Notes under the pieces: generated by a model | Told to the model about the DNA's origin: nothing | What the model saw: the letters and a program-made list of their open reading frames with translations, nothing else | Database searches by the model: none | In this document: positions 43,591-55,310 of the stretch, one piece after another | Layout of the letters: every line of letters begins with the position of its first letter | Numbering within the stretch: position 1 is the stretch's first letter | NCBI GenBank assembly: GCA_036936625.1 | Contig: JAUPFT010000011.1 | Coordinates: forward strand, 34,103,790-34,167,789 | Reading direction: 5' to 3' | From: Parnassius smintheus behrii | Lineage: Eukaryota > Arthropoda > Insecta > Lepidoptera > Papilionidae | Length of the DNA: 64,000 bases | Translations under genes and position numbers: made by a program

Positions 43591-45137
43591 AAAAAATAAG
43601 TACAAAACTGCGAAGTTCAGTAAAGCACAGTCACTCGAATAAATAATTCTTCATAAAAGTTCATATTCTTTATTGTTCCAAACCAAAGACATTTAAATAG
43701 TAGTAGTAATATATTTAAATCTCTGCTATAAACGTAAAGGTAATCGGACAATGTAACGAACCGACCTTGTTTACAGTTTAAATTGGCAAGCTGCGACAAT
43801 TTTTCTATCCGTTCATTCCGTCGCCTACAGCCTGTAAAATACGCCTCGATACAACGGTTACTATTTAGGTGATAAATGTACCTCAATAAAGAGGTCAAGT
43901 GCAGACTTTTATCCGGACTTTATTTATGGCGACACTAACATCAAAGTAGTTGAAAATAAAATGGCCGCCAATATGACTTCACTGAAAACGGAGCAGTGAA
44001 CTGGGTGACCTCGATGGAATCTAATATGATCGTTTGCACATTATTTGTTATATAATTATTTGACACATTCAGCGATGTAATGAAAATTTTATGCTATAGC
44101 GTTTCTATTTGGTGTCCATCTAATTATATTACAAGAATGCTATTATAAGAAACAAGAGAGCGACCAGTTAGACACAACCTTTTAAGCTACATGTGTCAAC
44201 TTATAAACGAAGCCAGATATTACGGAAGGATAAAATAAATCTTTAATATTTTAATTAAGAATGCAATGATAATGATATACAAAAGAATCATTGTTAGAAT
44301 GACTATAGTTTTAAATTAAATAGAATTAAGATTTTTAGCAGCTCTTTTATGTAGAGACTAGAGATTTTTCAAGAGAGCCTCTTGGTTGTTTCTAATTAAC
44401 AAAACAAAATTGGATAACACATTAAGGCGCTACCCTGACCAAAACCTGGCAAAAGTACGTTTTTCAGAGACTATTATCTCATTAGTTATGAGAAATAAGC
44501 TACATCTAAAAGCACATTATTAATGTTTGATCTCCTATCGTCACATTCCACGTTCTAATTTGTTTTTATGTGTAATGAATACATTTAAAATCTACTTTTA
44601 AAAAATGACTAAAATTATTGATTACATGCATCTGTTGCTAAAGGAAATGCTCTAATCATTTGAGAATTACACTAATGGATAGATAATTTAAAAATCTATA
44701 TTCTACACGTTTTATTTAATTTCTTAAGTTCGCTTATCTCTTTTAATTGAAATAATTCCAAATATTCGGGCGTATTTTTCCGTGATATATCGTAGCGAGA
44801 GCGCGTGGATTGTATGGGACCGAACGCTCAAGGTCTCTCGCTAGGGGAACCGTCTTAATTTATGTATATAAAACGCAAAATTAATTTATATAGCACATAA
44901 TTTTAATTGTTGTATGAAGTTAGTTTTTAAATAGCAAACATTCAAGATAATTTATAAATAATAAGAGATTATGTTTAAATTATGGACTTTTTCGTTATTT
45001 TCAAATAAAAATTGCATAAACACATAAAGCTATTATATTACAATTTTATATCAATATAATTAATTGGTATGACAGTTATTTATAATAATATGATTGATCC
45101 CCTAGTCAGCCAGTAAATCTACAATCATGATCATGCG

Positions 45138-45320
45138 ATGAAAGTGTCGGAGATGGCGTTTTATAATGTCGCAGCTGCATTGGTTGGCACTCTACTCAGT
45201 CTACTGTACCTTGGTTTGATAGAGAAGGCGGAATTTGATACGCGCTTTGCCTATTACGTTCCGCGGTCAATCGTGGGAATGTACGTAACTAAACGAGTTT
45301 TTAATTTTCTTTGGTTTTAA
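45138..45320 (+). CDS. Unassigned small open exon with hydrophobic segment
   Basis: A 60-codon frame: MKVSEMAFYNVAAALVGTLL, then SLLYLGLIEKAEFDTRFAYY and VPRSIVGM. One probable membrane segment spans residues 8-28. After GTGGGAAT comes GTACGT, a good splice donor, and the frame decays to AT-rich DNA and a stop soon after, so it could be a first coding exon. Base composition is higher in GC than the surroundings and no repeat family is recognised. I do not recognise the protein. It would be nested in the EcR 5' intron on the opposite strand. It may still be chance. Confidence 0.25.
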   Translation: MKVSEMAFYNVAAALVGTLLSLLYLGLIEKAEFDTRFAYYVPRSIVGMYVTKRVFNFLWF

Positions 45321-45453
45321 TAGACACTGCGTTAAGTGTTAGAGAGCAGAGTTGTAATAACACAAAAACTGTAGCTCTCGCGCTTTCTGCAACACATGTT
45401 AAAATATATCAAAATGTATTTATATAAGATCGTTATGAAATAAATTTGTATCT

Positions 45454-46051
45454 TTTTAGGGTTCCGTAGTCAACTAGGAACCCTCATAGTTTCGCCATGT
45501 CTGTCTGTCCGTCTGTCCGTCCTTGCTTAATCTCTGTGACCGTTAGCACTAGAAAGAACTGAAATTTGGTACTAATATGTGTATCAATCACGCCGACAAA
45601 GTGGTAAAATAAAAATTGGAAAAAAATGTTTTATTAGGGTAGCCCCCCTATATGTAAAGTGGGAAGTGATTTTTTTTTTAATTTCAACCCTAACGTGTCA
45701 TATATTGTTGGAAAGGTATTTAAAAATGAATAGGGGTTTATTAAAATCATTTTTGATAATGTCAATAATTTCGGAAATAATCGCTCCAAAAATAAAAAAC
45801 AATGTGTCCCCCCCCTCTAACTTTTGAACCATAAGTTTAGAAAATATGAAAAAAAATGAAAATCATTTTGAACTTGGATGGAAACAACAGTACCCACTAC
45901 CGGGAGCAGTTGCAGGAGCGCGGAGCGCTGCTGGAGCGCGAACATAATGGATACCCACCTTTAAACTCATAAGTGGGAACACTTATTGTGACTGACGGGA
46001 AACTACGGAACCCTACACTGAGCGTGGCCCGACACACTCTTGGCCGGTTTT
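45454..46051 (-). mobile_element. Dispersed repeat copy 2, inverted
   Basis: Reverse-orientation counterpart of 945-1,574, from TTTTAGGGTTCCGTAG to TGGCCGGTTTT. It shares even small details such as ATAGGGGTTTA(T/C)TAAAATCAT and the GCGCTCCAGCAGCGCTCC palindrome-like segment. Divergence appears low. Confidence 0.85.
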
Positions 46052-46059
46052 ATTTTAAA

Positions 46060-46240
46060 TACTAGCGATTTGCCCGCGGTTTCGCAGGAGTGATATCTGG
46101 ATCTCGACAAAAGCGCCACCTACCGCGTCTTACTATGAATCTAAACCATCTAGAGACTCACTCAAACATACAAAAAATGTAATTAAAATCAGCAATTGAT
46201 TTTTATATAATTATAAAGATTAGAAAATATTTGCTCGCGA
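46060..46240 (+). mobile_element. Retroposon-like fragment (TTGCCCGCGG motif)
   Basis: ATACTAGCGATTTGCCCGCG and GTTTCGCAGGAGTG open many lepidopteran dispersed repeats. The remainder to about 46,240 is AT-rich. Family not assigned. Confidence 0.45.
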
Positions 46241-46379
46241 ACATAAAAGACGTCATGTAATTTATAAACAACTCAATCACCTATATTCGTAGCATCGATA
46301 ATTAGTGTCCGACGATCGAATCAATGATCATGAAAAAGAAAGCCAATCAAAGGTTGAATGCACGAATGACCGAGTCAGT

Positions 46380-46620
46380 GTGTTATGTTATTACGTCTCA
46401 GCTGTTCGTAGTGCTGCGGCCGCGCATAGGAAGGTCTAGTTCGTGCCGCTTCGTGTACGGTCGGTATATTTCGGTGGATAGAGCGAGAGGCGCCACGGGC
46501 GCTGAAGAGCGACAAGTGGGGCGCGAGCGACGACCGGGGGCAGCGTGCGGCCTTGACTCTTACATTCCCCTCCTCCCTCTTCCCTTCTCCCGCGTTCCCC
46601 GCGCAACCACATTATTCATG
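46380..46620. promoter_or_regulatory. GC-rich unique island
   Basis: GC-rich block with GCGGCCGCGC, GCGCGAGCGACGACCGG and a pyrimidine run CCCCTCCTCCCTCTTCCC. It is open on the plus strand (46,324-46,665) but low-complexity and without domains. Candidate promoter or 5' UTR of an EcR isoform or of an antisense transcript. No TATA or clear initiator was found. Confidence 0.3.
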
Positions 46621-47609
46621 ATAGCATCAGCGCTCAAAGCAACATCGCGATTCTCTACTAACTAATAATAACTCGTTTTTCCTCTCACGCGATTCAACTT
46701 TTACGCTCCTTTAGACTTGCAATGTCTTTGAAAATAACAACTGTCTGGTCATTGGTACCTATTAGGATGCACGGTTGAAGCTGCAATTTGTTTCGGTTGA
46801 ATTTCCGATGTGCGCAGATTAACAAATTTTCAAATACCAATGGCGCGTTGCGAAAAAGGAAAATTTACATAATATATTGGACTCTCAATTTTTTTTACCG
46901 ATGTCACAGAACAGAATACATACAGCCAATGTGTGTTCATTATGTTATGAAGTTTAATTCAAGATTTTTTAGGAATAATGCATGGTTAAATAGACGGCAG
47001 TAATTCAAACTGTACGGAAAGTTGAAATCAATGTAAAAAATGCTGTCGTGAAATAAAACTCGACGATATCTTTTACTATAAAAATGACAATACGAGGGTC
47101 GTTCTGAAGGTGTTATTAAAAAAAAAAACTTAACCTCCAATCCCGAAAGTTCTCTTTGTTTATTTCCCCAAATTAAAATTACACAAAAACGAGGAACGGC
47201 ATGAGCAGTAATATCCACAATTTCGATTGGAACTGTACTGCTCTCAGATCATAGAATTGTTTCTTCGATCTGAGGTACTGCCTCAATAATCTCAGAAACT
47301 ACGCTAAAACTTACTTAATATATAAAAAATAATGTTTGTTTGTTCGTATTTTGTACGTTGCAATATCGTTCATCAGATTGCGGTAAAACTTTGTCAACTT
47401 ATTACTTGCACTTGCGCGAAGGTTATAGGCATAGTACAATTAACTTACACTAGCTGGCGCGCGTATCGTACTGAAGAAATTATTTGAAATTAATATATCA
47501 TTCAAATCTTCAACTCAGGTATTATCATTTCTAATTAAACAATATAACTTCCAAATTTAAAGCGGTATTTCCACAATTTTTTCTTCTGTGCCAGCAACGT
47601 GTCAGTTCC

Positions 47610-47960
47610 AGCTCATCATTCATCATCATTACAGCCCTTCACAAGTCCACTGCTGAACATATGCCGCCACAAAGCACGGTCCTGAGCCACCTGCATCCAT
47701 CGACTTCCTGCATATCTTACCAGGTCGTCACTCCATCTAGTGGGGGTTCGCCCTGCACTACGTCTACCGGTACGAGGCTGCCACCTGAGAACCATTCTTC
47801 CCCATCGGTTATCGGTTCTTCGAACTATATGGCCGGCCCAATGCCTCTTCAGCTTACTAATCCGTTGGCTTTTCCATCTCGTACAGAATAAAATAATTGA
47901 GCCGGCGCTCTTGGACATAACAAAACTAGATATGTATGGACAAAGCACGTGGTACACTGC
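47610..47960 (-). pseudogene. RTE-type LINE 3' end, reverse
   Basis: The minus-strand frame 47,616-47,957 reads ISKLKRHWAGHIVRRTDNRW, GRMVLRWQPRTGRRSAGRTP, TRWSDDLVRYAGSRWMQVAQ and DRALWR, ending in the Asp/ATG-repeat tail. It is the best preserved of the three RTE fragments. The 5' part is missing. Confidence 0.85.
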
Positions 47961-48084
47961 CGCCGTTAGTTAATTAAGCGAGACTGACTAACTAGCACAC
48001 AGACCACCTGCTTGCATCTGTCCTATATGCAGATGCGTTGTCACCTCCGAAGACATTGGACTGACTCGCATGCACTGTCTTATA

Positions 48085-48440
48085 AAAAAATACTGCCTCG
48101 TTGGTCTAGTGTTCGTTGCTAATTAGGGAGTCCCGGGTTCGAATCCCGTGTCGGATAAATCAGTTATTGTGTTTTTCTGTGAAGAAATTCTCAGTAGCAG
48201 CCCAGAGAAGGAAGTAGGCGGTGTTTCACCCTCGTGTCTCAGAAAGCATGTAAAGCCGTTAGTCGTGCGCCTGTTCTCTATCCGCTAGTTTCGGTTTGCC
48301 GTCCTATAGGACTACGAGTGAGTGAGGAATAGAGTGCACTTGTGCTTACGCTACTATGCACATACACTCGGGCACTATAATCCTGTCCTGCTCAGATTGT
48401 GACCAAATTCGGTCTGAAGGGCATTATTATTATTATTGAT
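48085..48440 (+). mobile_element. tRNA-derived SINE with (ATT)n tail
   Basis: CTCGTTGGTCTAGTGTTCG (A-box region) and GTCCCGGGTTCGAATCCCG (B box) head a body of about 300 bp (CAGAGAAGGAAGTAGGCGG, GTCCTATAGGACTACGAGTG). It ends GGTCTGAAGGGCATTATTATTATT. This is a distinct SINE family from the other two in the window. Confidence 0.8.
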
Positions 48441-48822
48441 ATAAAAAGTAATAAAAATATTACTATACAGTTGTTTTGTGGTTGGAGGGCCACGAGATTT
48501 TTAGCTTTTTAGCATAAAAATATTCTACATGGGACTAAATGGAATGGCGGCTCTATACTCCGCACCAAAAGCTAAATGAATTGTTAAAACAATACAAAAC
48601 TTTCACTGTAACCCCGGGCATAGGCGACGAAATTATTTCGCAGGCGGGCCGCGTAACACACCGCTAGCAAGTGAAAGTTGCCTAAAGTTAGGTATTGCAC
48701 AATCCTCAACTCCACATACCACGTAATTCAAATTCGGCTGTGGCGAACGTAACCGACGCGACCGACACGCTTCTTAGGAGCCTAGCAATAAGACTTTAGC
48801 AGAAGCTTGGGCTGATCTGAAT

Positions 48823-48895
48823 ACAAGTGACTACCGCCGTCCATGAACATCCGCAAAACTGGAGGAATTGCAGGTGCGTAGACGACTTTTTAAAA
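48823..48895 (-). mobile_element. LINE 3' end fragment, reverse
   Basis: Reverse complement of the 18.7-kb LINE end: CAAGTGACTACCGCCGTCCA, TGAACATCCGCAAAACTGG and GGAATTGCAGGTGCGTAGAC. The upstream part may continue as YFILK-type coding to 48,930. Confidence 0.7.
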
Positions 48896-49329
48896 TAAAG
48901 TAGACGTATTTCTTGATAGTCTTTAAGTCGTAAAAGTCCGGAAAAACTGGCGGTGATAGTAAATAAAGTCCACAATGTGGACGTGGGTTAGGGGATTCCC
49001 AGAGAAACGCACAGCGGTAGACTGCCAATCATCAAGATAATAAACGTTTTTAATATGTCCACTTGACACTTGGCTGAACCACGCAGTTTATTAAAACTTA
49101 ATTCCTAAGCAGGTAATTAAAGTTTTACTAATGTAATAAACATTATTACGTGTTCCTGACATCTTGTTCCATACGAAACTTAAAAGAGTGATACTGAAAA
49201 ATAATTTAAAGATTCAGCATAAAAAGTCCATTCCATTTCTATAAAATGTAAACTAAACACTATATTAAAACATGCGATGACTTTAGTAGGCGCGAATAAA
49301 AATCGTATGGAATCTGGATCATACAACGA

Positions 49330-49720
49330 TTAATATTTATAATTGCCAGTCGTAAAAAAATCGATGCAGCAGAAAGGCAACACGTGATCGATGCATCGCT
49401 CGGGCGGAGATCGTCTCAGAATATTACTTTCTACGCTACTTTCTAGCAAGAGATGTGGGCCGGAGCCGGCGCGACTCGAGCGATCGGTTTCACCACGCGC
49501 CGGGAAAATTGGATTGAAATAGAAATCGCGCTCGGTGAAAATGGGTTTTTCGCGGCACACGCAACGCGAAAACTATTACGATAATAGTACATTATACAGT
49601 TAAAATTTGTGTGTCGGTTGTAGAATAAACCCCTAAGAGAATTAAAAATGCGTATAGCGCACGTGGCCGTGTTTATAAACTTCCGCAATCCCTGAGCGCA
49701 TCCGGCCGAGTGTTTGGTCG
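49330..49720. promoter_or_regulatory. GC-rich unique block with E-box
   Basis: Unique DNA with CACGTG at about 49,381 and another near 49,660, GAGCCGGCGCGACTCGAGCG, and CGATCGATGCATCG-like runs. Minus-strand frames (49,330-49,688) are open but unlike any known protein. Possibly an alternative first exon or enhancer of EcR. Confidence 0.3.
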
Positions 49721-50470
49721 AAGTCGAAGTCTGAATTCAGATAATCTTACACCAAATTAAGAAATGCAAACACCACAAGATTACATTAACTTTGAAGAAC
49801 AGCAGTAAATAGCCATGCTCTGATGATGGCTCGCTCAGTAAGACACGTCATTACCAGTACCAGCTTTAAGACGACAGTATGCGTGCAACTTGTATACGGC
49901 ATGAAAGTAAAACGTAGACCGACGAAACCTAGTATTCTGTTAGCACAGCGGCATACTCACCGGATTTCGTCATACAGATCGTGAATTAGAAAGTGGTCAT
50001 CGACAATCACGTACGCTGTAGCCACATGTAAAAAAGTTTACATAGTGTATGTAATGGATACGCCGTAATACCCTCACCTCACAGACTGTTGGGTCGCCCA
50101 ACTTAGTAGGTATTGTTAAGTGCCGGCTTACATTGCTTCCTTCTCTCTTCCCCATGTCATGCTAAATAGTTTTGACGCATTTTTGTCTCTGTCTACTCCC
50201 CAATTTAGTACAGAGGCCTGCGCACCCACGCTTCGCCGCGCCTTTTCGAGTAAACATGGGAATAGGTTAGTAAATAGAAAAGGGAGGGAGTTATAATTAG
50301 AATTAATGCCGCATCGTTTCCTCGCCTAAATTAAACTCATAAGGCGTTTACAACCAGCTGGTAAGTTAAAGTTGAACGGTTGTAAATTCAAGTATATTTA
50401 CTAAACATGTATTATAATACCTAATAGTATTTATATTAGCAGGGTTATTAAAATTAATATAAGATTTAAA

Positions 50471-50523
50471 ATCTCAGAAACAAATGGAGATAACAAGGCT
50501 GTCATGTCGTCCATTTCTGAGAT
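50471..50523. repeat. Hairpin-forming inverted repeat
   Basis: ATCTCAGAAA(CAA)ATGGA pairs with TCCATTTCTGAGAT, 14 bp with a 3-base bulge and a 21-base loop containing GATAAC. It lies in unique DNA. Confidence 0.6.
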
Positions 50524-51524
50524 AAACAGCAGCCTGTCTGGATGCTATCAGTGCCCTTGTCCTGCAAAGCGTGACCTCGCTATTATTATTCCATTCGAAT
50601 CGCTATAACTCGCTGCATAATATGCAACCTGCATTATGTAATAGAACCATATTATACTGGAGTACAGATTACCTACCTGCTCTTTAAACCATTACAAAAA
50701 TTAAATGCAAAGCGTATGACTAAATGACCTACAGATTACTCACTTATCTCGAAGTGCAGAACTAAACACTGTAATAGATACATCAGTATAACACTATCAA
50801 TAAAACTTTCAAATTCGCCGAAATTCTAATTTTACAGGTTTTAACGCGTTTAATTTAAATTATTTTTAATTCCCAGGCTTCTTAATTACTTGTCAGATTT
50901 ACACTAAGCGAGCTTACAATATCTTGAAATTTTGCAGTGGTGTGCTTGAGAGTTTGGATTTAATTTTATTTATATAAAGCAGATGGTTAACACCAAGCCA
51001 TCTTTCCAAATGAAATTGGAGTGATTTTTTTCATTAGTCTCGAATCATCCTTGGTAGCTAATCTGTTTTCTTTTGCGAGAATTAGTTGTTTATCAAATCT
51101 GTTAATGGCTGAGGATCTTGAACATGTTCACGGGCTGCATATTTTATACTCTTATTCAAAGTGTAGTGTTCTTGTAAATATAAGAAATTCTTATCATTCA
51201 TATTCGTTTTTATTCTACATTATAAAGAACAATCTACCAACTATCATCACAATAAATTAACGTAAACGTTTGTAATTTTTCACGTTTTTTCCGCAAACTT
51301 GTAGCGAAATATAGAGAAACCAAAGCAGGCCAAGGCACAAATATAACGTGACCAAATTGCACTCGACCAACCTCATAAAGGGCTAATTAACCGCACAACA
51401 CCAACTGGGTCAACGACTTTTTATTATTTAACCTTATAAATTAAATATTTCATAACAAATTATGATAGTAGGTTAAACCGAGTACAAAATTCACTTTATG
51501 TGACGTCTCATCATTTGTAACTGG

Positions 51525-51840
51525 GTAGAGTCACGCTGCAGCCTATATTATGGTTGTAGCAATGTGTCGGCTCGACCGGGGAAGAACCACGCTCTCACAG
51601 AATACCAGCGTAAAATAGTAGCTTAATACTACTGTGTGTCGTATGGTGAGTGTAGAGATCCGGATAGGCCTTTTTTACAGGAAACGAGGCATTCCATCTT
51701 AGTCCTCAGGGGTGACAATGCGTCTGCGTTTTGATTCTTATTCGAAAATAAATGTAGACGTCTATGGGCCACAGCATCCACTTACCATCAGATGGACTGT
51801 GTGCTTGTTTGTCAACCTTATACTATTAAAAAAATTGTAA
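51525..51840 (+). mobile_element. SINE-like family copy, full length
   Basis: Complete copy from GGGTAGAGTCACGCTGCAG through GTGTCGGCTCGACCGGGGAA and CACAGAATACCAGCGTAAAA to CATCAGATGGACTGTGTGCT and an A-rich tail. Confidence 0.9.
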
Positions 51841-52184
51841 AAACTTTCAAAATAGTTTTGATTGCGTGGTCTTACGATGTTGTTTATTATAATATCGTTA
51901 ACGTTTATAATTCAGATCAATGACATACAGACTGTTTTGCTTCCTCCTACGAATGGAATAATCTGACCGCAACATTTCGTTTTTAGGTCATTAACATCAT
52001 ATTTACAGGAAAATTATCTTTATTAAGGAAAAAAACAAAGACAATGGTAAAATAGGTCGAGATTCAGTGTTACCGTGAGATTAAGGCTGAAATAACAACC
52101 GGCAAGTGTAGCACAGAGTAACCCAGTGTATGGCAAGTTACGTTCGTTTTATCAGTCACAAAATGTCTTACTTTAAGATTATCT

Positions 52185-52460
52185 TTTTTTAAGTGTCAAA
52201 CGACACAGTCCATCTTATGGTAAATGAACGCCGTAGCCCACAGACATCGTCATTTATGCCCATTTAAAAATAAAAAAAACCTATACGATTGTCACCCCTG
52301 AGGACTAAGATGGAATGCCTCGTTTCCAGTGAAAAGGATCTCCCGTTCCCAACACTCATCACTCTAAACACAGCAGCACTGTAGAGTTCTGTGAATCGAC
52401 AGATTTGACCTACTACAGGGTATATGTATATCTGCAGCATGGCTCTACCACGTTAAAGTC
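52185..52460 (-). mobile_element. SINE-like family copy, reverse
   Basis: Reverse family sequence: GACACAGTCCATCTTATGG, CCTGAGGACTAAGATGGAAT, CACTCTAAACACAGCAGCAC, GCAGCATGGCTCTACCACGT. A mid-section is deleted. Confidence 0.8.
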
Positions 52461-52716
52461 TTTACCATAAGTGTAAACCCTCAGTGGAGAGCGTTCGGCG
52501 GCGAGTGCGGCGACACTTTATTAGAAGTTGAATTATTGCAGTGACGTTTTTTACTTTTTTCTCAGTATACTTTTTGATATTTAACTAAGTTATCTGCAGC
52601 TTAGTTTTGTTATGTTATACTTTAGTGTATTCGATTCATGCTATAGTCGCCTATCGTTATAGTTTCTATTATCTTAGTACTATATAACATGATAAATATT
52701 AAATATGTAATCATAA

Positions 52717-52749
52717 TTGTTGAGGATCGCAAATGACGATCCTCAACAA
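52717..52749. repeat. Perfect 13-bp hairpin
   Basis: TTGTTGAGGATCG and CGATCCTCAACAA are perfect inverted arms around CAAATGA. It lies in unique DNA of the EcR 5' intron. Confidence 0.85.
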
Positions 52750-52862
52750 ATAAATAATACATAACATATTAGTCCAAAATTAATTGATATCCCAATCAAG
52801 TAAAGAAAACAAATCACAGTGATGTTTTGTAGTTTAATGTGCCATGCCGTTCGGGATCGCCG

Positions 52863-52915
52863 GGGTCGTTGACCGAGTATATCAGCGGAGATAAGCTGAC
52901 TACGAAATGCTTATC
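52863..52915. promoter_or_regulatory. Candidate nuclear-receptor palindrome and paired GATA sites
   Basis: GGGTCGTTGACCG (52,863-52,875) is an imperfect inverted repeat with 1-bp spacing, the layout of ecdysone response elements. GATAAGC (52,890) and GCTTATC (52,909) form an inverted GATA-site pair just after it. Motif matches alone are weak evidence. Confidence 0.25.
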
Positions 52916-53279
52916 GGCCAGAAAAGAACGCCCTTGTTTTCGACTAATTTGACTACAAACAATCGGTGATTAGATTATAAATAACACTTGTGATTTTTGA
53001 ATAGCTTTTTACAAGGCATTATGCACACTATTTAATATTTATGTTATGCTGTTGTTAAGTTTAACACATTAAAGTTACAAATATCATGTAGTTGGGCGAA
53101 CGTTTTTAATTCGAGTTAAGTAGTTTAAAGTAAAAAATTGTATCACACTTGCAATTTCATTTTCCTATTAAATTAAATTTTAATGCGAACCGACAACGTT
53201 AAAATACACTTAAAATTGCACGCTTACAATACCTTCAACAAGTAAGTGCCTGCAAGTTTTAAGTAACACGTACAAATAA

Positions 53280-53450
53280 TACAGTGAAGTGGTCACACCG
53301 GCACCGGGCCTCTTTGCCGCGTGACCAGATCTCAGTAACGAGCAAAAACTCTAAAACGACATCCGACCGAGCGACGAAGCTTGAAAAAAAAAATAAAACA
53401 ACCGCCATTGCCGACTCGCACCACGACGGCGACGGCCAGCGAAACTACTA
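53280..53450. promoter_or_regulatory. GC-rich block, possible promoter or 5' exon
   Basis: CACCGGCACCGGGCCTC, GCCGCGTGACCAG, an initiator-like CTCAGTAAC on the plus strand (53,331-53,339) and CCACGACGGCGACGGCC. No matching downstream element or TATA box. No coding frame is recognised. Confidence 0.2.
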
Positions 53451-54029
53451 GTCACCACTAGAAGCATTTTATTCAAATACAATTGCCAACTAAGTTTAAA
53501 AATCACCAAGTTTCCGATGAAGTTTATGTTGGCCTTTCTGTAGATAGGCGAAGTCAAACCAAGAAGAATTTTGTTAAGAATCGTAATATGCAGGAAAATA
53601 AACTTAAGACGACACATCGAAAAGGCTATCGCCGTGGTGATCCGAGTGAATGCATAATTTCTATAAAAACTTGAAAAACGCCGTCATAAGGTCTATAATA
53701 GCGTAGCGCCCGCGACGATTAGAAATTGTCAGAATCTTAAAATATATTTTCCAAAAATTATTGATTTAAGTAATCAAAATAATGAGCAAGTAAATTATGA
53801 ATATTGATGTTATGAATATATTTGAGCGATTCCTAAGCATATAGATTAAGTAATTTCGTTATGATTTCAACTATAGTGATTTTTAGAGGTAATTTCGCAA
53901 ATAATTATGATCGAGCCAAAATTATACAATCGTGTTTTTGAACAATCAAATTCAAGATAAAGACATGAATTTACCTAAGTATATTAAAATTCCACTTTCC
54001 TTAGTGGTGTCATAGTCTTATACTATTCG

Positions 54030-54215
54030 ATGAAAGGAGGTGCATTTTTTCACGGTGTCGCCTTAAGTGAGAACATTGCAGATTGCAGTGATGTGCGTTT
54101 ACATGAAGATGCGACAGAAATAATTGACCGTGGTGGCGCATCCCGCGAACTGTGTCATGGGCTCGGCCCACGCGCAGCGGAAGGTCGTTTGCAATTTACT
54201 CTTAGGCGGTAGGTA
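54030..54215. other. Coding-like unique block, unassigned
   Basis: Frames are open on both strands over about 180 bp with raised GC (plus: MKGGAFFHGVALSENIADCS, RGGASRELCHGLGPRAAE). Neither is recognised. It could be a small exon or a conserved non-coding element. Confidence 0.2.
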
Positions 54216-54509
54216 AACTTCAATCATATTATTGAATAAAATTATACAAAGCACTAAAAATCCAAGGCCAAAGTAGAAAAATTTAAGTTCGATTAAAATA
54301 AGCAAGTTTTAAAACAAACAAACGGATACATGTACCTACAACATATTATTTGTTATAAAATCTATGAATGGTAAAAAAATAAACTGCATTGCCTTATTTG
54401 AATAAAATCTCTATAAAACTTACGGTCTCACTCAACGTCAACTTCAATTTAAGATATACTTTAAGTTACTCTGTCTCTTTTCACTTAATGACAATATAAA
54501 CGTGCAATA

Positions 54510-54805
54510 CATACGTGGTAGAGCCATGCTGCAGTTATATTAGTAGTATAGTAGCACGAATGGGTCGGCTCGACCGGGGAAGGACCACGCTCTCACAGAA
54601 TACCAACGTAAAATAGTAGCTTAATGCTGCTGTGTTTCGTATGGTGAGTGTAGAGAACCGGAGACCTTTTTTACTGGAAACGAGGAATTCTGCATTTTGA
54701 TTTGTAATCGAGGATAAATGTATGTAGATGTCCATGGGCCACTGCAATCACTTACCATCAGGTGGACTGTGTGCTCGTTTGTCACCCTATCCTATAAAAA
54801 AGGTA
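54510..54805 (+). mobile_element. SINE-like family copy, nearly full length
   Basis: TACGTGGTAGAGCCATGCTG to CATCAGGTGGACTGTGTGCT and CCTATAAAAAAGG, with a short internal deletion after GAAACGAGGAATTC. It is highly similar to 62,712-63,030, so recently related. Confidence 0.9.
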
Positions 54806-55209
54806 CCTATAGAGGTAATATTTAAGTAATCGATAATCAACGATTATAAGCATATATAGGTCTTTGGTTATAAGTAAGGTGGTTAGTATTTACACCATTA
54901 CACAAACAAAATGCCTAGCTACGGTCTTATATTACCTGGGGATTTTACTGCAAAAAGCTTTTTAAACATTAAAATACGCCTATTATAGGCTTTTATCGCC
55001 TCCACAAATAACGGCGAAAGGCTTACACCAATAAGCGCTCGTTGATGGAAGACTTCAGATAATCGTGAAATTGATGGATAGGTTAGCGATGACGAAGTAC
55101 AGAAGACAGGAAATTTCCCCCTGTCTCCTATTGTCCCGCATTATACCTTTCCCCACTCAGCGCTGCAGGACTAGAAGCAAGCAATTTACACTTTATTTGA
55201 ATTATTTTT

Positions 55210-55310
55210 AGTCCGCAGTCGCAGTAGCTCAGGTGTAAACGTACTGTTGTAAATTTCACAATGCACGAGCAACTAGGGTTCGACACCCGCCGGCACCAAT
55301 GAAATTTTAC
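55210..55310 (+). mobile_element. tRNA-derived SINE fragment
   Basis: GTAGCTCAGGTGTAAACGTA, AGGGTTCGACACCCGCCGGC and ACCAATGAAATTTTACTG match the 19,120 and 35,745 family head. The body is missing. Confidence 0.65.

Noticed and set aside
51917..51930. Other ecdysone-response-like 13-mers (for example near 743, 27,555 and 51,917)
   Set aside because: Two mismatches each; matches of this quality are expected many times by chance in 64 kb.
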